Made by a program: the position numbers and the translations under genes. This document shows, in pieces, positions 60,198-64,000 of a stretch of 64,000 nt of DNA (position 1 is its first letter; every line of letters begins with the position of its first letter). The DNA lies in the NCBI RefSeq assembly GCF_009865135.1, contig NZ_WWGH01000002.1, forward strand, positions 372,001 to 436,000, given 5' to 3'. Under the pieces are notes generated by a model that saw only the letters and a list, made by a program, of their open reading frames with translations, did no database searches and was not told the DNA's origin. The DNA comes from Streptomyces sp. SID8374. GTDB taxonomy: Bacteria; Actinomycetota; Actinomycetes; Streptomycetales; Streptomycetaceae.

Positions 60198-60211
60198 TGA
60201 GAGCGCTCTCA
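60198..60211. promoter_or_regulatory. LacI-type operator at the GH3 gene start
   Basis: TGAGAGCGCTCTCA is a perfect 14-bp palindrome with the central CG step typical of LacI-family sites, close to the CebR box known from Streptomyces (TGGGAGCGCTCCCA). It ends 2 bases before the ATG at 60214, so a bound repressor would also cover the ribosome site. Confidence 0.85.
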
Positions 60212-60213
60212 CC

Positions 60214-63200
60214 ATGGCTGACACCCCGTACCGCCGCCCCCGCAAGGGCAGAAGCAGACCGGCGACCGCCTTCCTGGCCGCCGCCGCGATCCTGGCCACC
60301 CTGCTCGCCGGAGCCGCGCCCAGCCAGGCCGCCGCCGACGACCCGGCCCCCGTGCTCATCGACCGCTTCGAGGGCGAGGTGCCGCTCGGCAACAACCCGC
60401 CCGCCGACGCCATCTTCACCTGGGGCGGCAACGCCACCGACCACCCGCAGCTGAAGCTCGCCGAGCGCGCGGACGCCCCCGAGGGCGAGAAGGTCCTCGA
60501 AGGCTCCTACGACATCAGCGCGTACGGCGGGTTCAGCCACGAGTTCGCCGTCGACACCCCGCCGCAGGACTGGACCGCGCACAAGGGCGTCCGCTTCTGG
60601 TGGTACGGCCAGAACACCGCGCCCCTGCCGCCCGGTTCGGGCAAGCGCATCCACTTCGAGATCAAGGACGGCGGCGCGAACGGCGGCGCGTCCGAGCTGT
60701 GGACCACCTCCTTCACCGACGACTGGGAAGGCTGGCAGCTGGTCGAGATCCCCTTCGCGGACTTCGTCTACCGGGCCGACTACCAGCCCGTCGGCGGCAT
60801 CGACCAGATCCTCGGCCTCAACGAGATGTGGGGCTACGCCTTCACCTTCCCGACCGGCGCCCCCGGCACCTTCGCCCTGGACGCCGTGGAGCTGTACGGC
60901 AAGGCGGACCCGGCGCTCACCGCGAGCGTGGTCGCCGACGCGGCCGTCCACCCCGTGAAGAACGGCACCAGCGCGGGCATCACCCTCTCCGTCGCCACCA
61001 CCGGCTCCGTCCCCACCGAGGAGCCCATCACCGTCGAGTACGCCACCAAGGGCGGCACGGCGGTCGCGGGCAAGGACTACACCCCGGTCACCGGCAGCCA
61101 CACCTTCCCCGCGGGCACCGCGTCCGGGACCACGCACAAGGTCACCGTGCGCACAGCGAAGGCGGCCGCGCCCTCCGAGGCGAAGACGATCCCGCTGGAG
61201 CTGACCGTCACCGGCGCCAAGGCCCCCGCGGAGAACCCGCAGGTCGTCATCGACGCCCACGGACTCCCGTACCAGAACGCCAAGTTGCCGGTGAAGCAGC
61301 GCGTCGCGGACCTGCTGGCCCGCATGTCGCCCGCCGAGAAGGCCGGCCAGATGACCCAGGCCGAGCGCAACGCGCTGCGCACCCCCGGCGACATCGCCGC
61401 CTACGACCTCGGCTCGCTGCTCTCCGGCGGCGGCTCGGTCCCCACCCCCAACACGGCCGCCGCCTGGGCCAAGATGGTCGACGCCTACCAGCTGCGCGCC
61501 CAGGCCACCCGCTTCCAGATCCCGCTGATCTACGGCGTGGACGCGGTGCACGGCCACAACAACGTCATCGGCGCGACGATCATGCCGCACAACATCGGCA
61601 TCGGCGCGGGCCGCGACCCGAAGAGCGCCGAGAAGACGGGCGCCGTCACCGCCAGGGAAGTCCGCGCCACCGGCATCCCGTGGGACTTCGCCCCCTGCGT
61701 CTGCGTGACGCGCGACGAGCGCTGGGGCCGCTCCTACGAGGCGTTCGGTGAGGACCCGGCGCTGGTCGAGGCCATGGAGACGGTCATCCAGGGCATGCAG
61801 GGCGCCCCCTCCGGCAAGGACCTGCACCGCAACGACAAGGTCCTCGGCAGCGCGAAGCACTTCGTCGGCGACGGCGGCACCGAGTACGGCTCCGCCACCA
61901 CCGGCTCGTACACGATCGACCAGGGCATCACCAAGGTCACCCGCCAGGAGCTGGAGGCCGTCCACCTGTCGCCGTTCGCGGAGTCGGTCAAGCGGGGCGT
62001 GGGCACGGTCATGCCCTCGTACTCCTCCCTCGACATCCTGGGCGACGGCCAGGGCCCGGTGAAGATGCACGCCAACGCCGAGATGATCAACGGGGCCCTC
62101 AAGGACCGCATGGGCTTCGAGGGCTTCGTCATCAGCGACTGGCAGGCCATCGACCAGATCCCCGGCGACTACCCGAGCGACGTCCGTACGTCGATCAACG
62201 CCGGACTCGACATGATCATGGTCCCGACGGCGTACCAGGAGTTCACCAAGACGCTCAAGGACGAGGTCGCGGCGGGCCGGATCAGCCAGGCCCGGATCGA
62301 TGACGCGGTCTCCCGCATCCTGACCCAGAAGTTCCGCCTCGGCCTCTTCGAGAAGCCGTACGCGGACACCACGCACCTGGGCAGGGTCGGCTCGGCCGAG
62401 CACCGCGCGGTGGCCCGCGAGGCGGCCGCCAAGTCGCAGGTGCTCCTGAAGAACTACGGCGCCGTCCTGCCGCTCAAGCCCGACCAGAAGGTGTACGTCG
62501 CCGGGTCCAACGCCGACGACATCGGCAACCAGGCCGGCGGCTGGACGATCAGCTGGCAGGGCTCGTCCGGCAAGATCACCCCGGGCACGACGATCCTGGA
62601 GGGCATGAAGAAGGCGGCGAAGAACCCCGACTCCGTCACCTACTCCAAGGATGCCTCCGCCGCCACGGACGGTTACGACGTCGGTGTGGTGGTCGTCGGC
62701 GAGACCCCGTACGCCGAAGGCATCGGGGATGTCGGCAACGGCCACGACCTGGAGCTGACGGCCGCCGACAAGGCCGCCGTCGACAAGGTCTGCGCGGCCA
62801 TGAAGTGCGCGGTCCTCATCGTCTCGGGCCGCCCCCAGCTCATCGGCGACCAGCTCGGCAGGATCAACGCGCTGGTGGCCTCCTGGCTGCCGGGCTCCGA
62901 GGGCGACGGCGTGGCCGACGTCCTCTACGGCAAGCGCGCCTTCACCGGACAGCTGCCGGTGACCTGGCCGAAGTCGGAGGCGCAGCTTCCGATCAACGTC
63001 GGGGACACGGCGTACGACCCGCAGTTCCCCTACGGCTGGGGCCTGACCACCCTGAACAAGCCCCCGGCCGGCGGCGAGCTGACCCTCGCGGCCCTCGCCG
63101 TCGCCGCCCAGGTCGCCGAGAAGGCGAAGCTGGGGAAGACCCCGGCGGGCAAGGCGATCGTGGACCAGGCCCGGCTGCTGGTCCAGCAGAAGATCAACGG

Positions 63201-63312
63201 GAAGTTCACGCAGGCGGTCTCCAAGCCGTTCGCGGAGGCGGACCACCTGCTGCTCACCGGTGATCTGACCGGAGCGGTGGCCAAGCTGCGTACGGCGTAC
63301 CGCGCGGCCTAG
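60214..63312 (+). CDS. secreted CBM11-Calx-beta-GH3 beta-glucosidase
   Basis: 1032 residues. A Sec signal (~1-45, ending near SQAAA) is followed by a CBM11-like jelly-roll (~46-230: VLIDRFEG, HKGVRFWWYGQNT, FALDAVELYG), a module that binds beta-1,4 and mixed-linkage glucans. A Calx-beta domain (~243-343: EYATKGGTAVAGKDYTPVTG) comes next, then GH3 N and C domains (~353-945). The nucleophile is Asp642 in VISDWQAI. A charged C-terminal tail (~955-1032) follows the usual GH3 end. It should release glucose or short sugars from beta-glucan fragments outside the cell. An operator overlaps its start; strong hairpin terminator after. Confidence 0.93.
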   Translation: MADTPYRRPRKGRSRPATAFLAAAAILATLLAGAAPSQAAADDPAPVLIDRFEGEVPLGNNPPADAIFTWGGNATDHPQLKLAERADAPEGEKVLEGSYDISAYGGFSHEFAVDTPPQDWTAHKGVRFWWYGQNTAPLPPGSGKRIHFEIKDGGANGGASELWTTSFTDDWEGWQLVEIPFADFVYRADYQPVGGIDQILGLNEMWGYAFTFPTGAPGTFALDAVELYGKADPALTASVVADAAVHPVKNGTSAGITLSVATTGSVPTEEPITVEYATKGGTAVAGKDYTPVTGSHTFPAGTASGTTHKVTVRTAKAAAPSEAKTIPLELTVTGAKAPAENPQVVIDAHGLPYQNAKLPVKQRVADLLARMSPAEKAGQMTQAERNALRTPGDIAAYDLGSLLSGGGSVPTPNTAAAWAKMVDAYQLRAQATRFQIPLIYGVDAVHGHNNVIGATIMPHNIGIGAGRDPKSAEKTGAVTAREVRATGIPWDFAPCVCVTRDERWGRSYEAFGEDPALVEAMETVIQGMQGAPSGKDLHRNDKVLGSAKHFVGDGGTEYGSATTGSYTIDQGITKVTRQELEAVHLSPFAESVKRGVGTVMPSYSSLDILGDGQGPVKMHANAEMINGALKDRMGFEGFVISDWQAIDQIPGDYPSDVRTSINAGLDMIMVPTAYQEFTKTLKDEVAAGRISQARIDDAVSRILTQKFRLGLFEKPYADTTHLGRVGSAEHRAVAREAAAKSQVLLKNYGAVLPLKPDQKVYVAGSNADDIGNQAGGWTISWQGSSGKITPGTTILEGMKKAAKNPDSVTYSKDASAATDGYDVGVVVVGETPYAEGIGDVGNGHDLELTAADKAAVDKVCAAMKCAVLIVSGRPQLIGDQLGRINALVASWLPGSEGDGVADVLYGKRAFTGQLPVTWPKSEAQLPINVGDTAYDPQFPYGWGLTTLNKPPAGGELTLAALAVAAQVAEKAKLGKTPAGKAIVDQARLLVQQKINGKFTQAVSKPFAEADHLLLTGDLTGAVAKLRTAYRAA

Positions 63313-63322
63313 CAGTGCGGTG

Positions 63323-63359
63323 CTCCAGGCGGGCGACGGCGTTCGTCGCCCGCCTGGAG
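63323..63359 (+). terminator. GH3 terminator
   Basis: A perfect 16-bp stem (63323-63338 with 63344-63359) has a 5-base loop, immediately followed by the next promoter box. Confidence 0.9.
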
Positions 63360-63365
63360 TAGCGT
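63360..63365 (+). promoter_or_regulatory. -10 box of the last gene
   Basis: TAGCGT is followed by 5 bases and the ATG at 63371; no ribosome binding site, so a leaderless or near-leaderless transcript is likely. Confidence 0.5.
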
Positions 63366-63370
63366 TAAGT

Positions 63371-64000
63371 ATGAGGAAAAGGCTCTTCCCCACGCTGTTG
63401 GCGGGCCTGCTGCTCATCATCGCAGCGGCTGCACTCGCCCTGACCTCCCCTGCGTCGGCCGCCCCCGCGGCGACGATCACCGACGCCGCCCAGGCCCTGC
63501 GCGAGGACCCGGTCCATGTGGACCCGGCCGCCCGCGATCAGCTCTCCGTCGCTGACGAGAAGGCCCTGGAAGCCACCATCCAGAACGCGGACAAGCCGGT
63601 CTTCGTCGCCGTACTGCCCGACACCGAGGCCTTCCCCGAGGAAGGCCTCCTCCGTACGCTGCGCAACGACACCGGCATCACCGGGGTCTACGCGGTCCGC
63701 CTCGGTGACGGCTTCAACGCGGGCGCGGACCCGCAGGTCATGCCCACGAGGGCGGTCGAGAACCTGACCGCATCCGTCAAGAACCCGGCCACCGCCGCCG
63801 ACGCATCGGCCCAGCTCAACGCCTTCGTCGACCGGGCCGTCGAACAGGCCCGGGGCACCGCCCCCGCCTCCTGGTCCGGCGGAGGCGGCGCGGCAGACGA
63901 CCCCGGCGCCCCGGTCTCCGGCCTGATCACGCTCGGCGCCCTGGTCGCGGCGGGCGGCGCGGGTGCGTACGCGATCTCGCGCCGGAACAAGCGGAGGAGG
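63371..64000 (+). CDS. exported membrane-anchored protein, 3' end cut by window edge
   Basis: 210 residues are present, no stop before the window end. An N-terminal signal sequence (RKRLFPTLLAGLLLIIAAAA, cleavage near SPASAAPA) is followed by a soluble domain of about 140 residues (LREDPVHVDPAARDQLS, VFVAVLPDTEAFPEEGLLRTL, ITGVYAVRLGDGFNAGAD). A Gly-rich linker and a transmembrane helix (~182-200, LITLGALVAAGGAGAYAI) end in a basic cluster (RRNKRRR). The domain resembles Streptomyces proteins with a TPM-like fold, but I cannot name the family with confidence. The remaining C-terminal part lies outside the window. Confidence 0.75.
   Translation, partial: MRKRLFPTLLAGLLLIIAAAALALTSPASAAPAATITDAAQALREDPVHVDPAARDQLSVADEKALEATIQNADKPVFVAVLPDTEAFPEEGLLRTLRNDTGITGVYAVRLGDGFNAGADPQVMPTRAVENLTASVKNPATAADASAQLNAFVDRAVEQARGTAPASWSGGGGAADDPGAPVSGLITLGALVAAGGAGAYAISRRNKRRR

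Overview
The window reads as a stretch of a Streptomyces core chromosome. Base composition is very GC-rich, with third codon positions almost always G or C. GTG and TTG starts are common, many start codons sit 5 to 7 bases behind a TANNNT box, and gene content and order (mnmA, ligA, a GGDEF-EAL protein, gatCAB, ilvBNC, serA, proline catabolism, leuB, ilvE, citramalate synthase) match what I recall of the core of streptomycete chromosomes. I saw no rRNA, tRNA, insertion sequence, prophage or CRISPR array.

Left part, 1-13.3 kb: a truncated mnmA, an alpha/beta hydrolase, a DUF427 protein, a LOG-like protein, a short-chain dehydrogenase, a short MetE-like methyltransferase and the NAD-dependent DNA ligase. 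These are followed by the c-di-GMP protein RmdB, which carries a TTA codon, and by gatC-gatA-(small gene)-gatB for tRNA-dependent amidation. A perfect 66-bp palindrome lies between rmdB and gatC.

13.3-28 kb: an ArsB-like permease, a Tat-exported phospholipase C, an MMPL exporter overlapping an acetyltransferase, small membrane and basic proteins, a PQQ-type sugar dehydrogenase lipoprotein, an aldo/keto reductase, a 2-hydroxyacid dehydrogenase and a second GGDEF-EAL protein whose EAL half is degenerate.

28-51.5 kb is dominated by amino-acid metabolism: ilvB-ilvN-ilvC behind a leader-peptide attenuator, serA, proline dehydrogenase and P5C dehydrogenase with a divergent PucR regulator, leuB, ilvE, agmatine deiminase with a TetR regulator, and citramalate synthase behind a second, Ile-codon attenuator. 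Embedded here is a polymorphic-toxin module: a protein with a Flp-pilin-like membrane segment and a C-terminal Tox-REase-5 nuclease, followed by an Imm52-type immunity protein and a second candidate immunity gene. A streptogrisin-type protease with a hairpin over its ribosome binding site and an AAC(2')-like acetyltransferase are also here.

51.5-63.4 kb is a carbohydrate locus: LacI regulator, oligopeptide-type (family 5) binding protein, two ATPases, two permeases, an intracellular GH1 beta-glucosidase and a secreted CBM11-Calx-beta-GH3 enzyme. A palindromic LacI-type operator touches the start codon of the last gene. The model is outside cleavage of beta-glucan fragments, uptake by the Opp-type transporter and cleavage inside by GH1, under LacI control. 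The window ends in a truncated exported protein gene.
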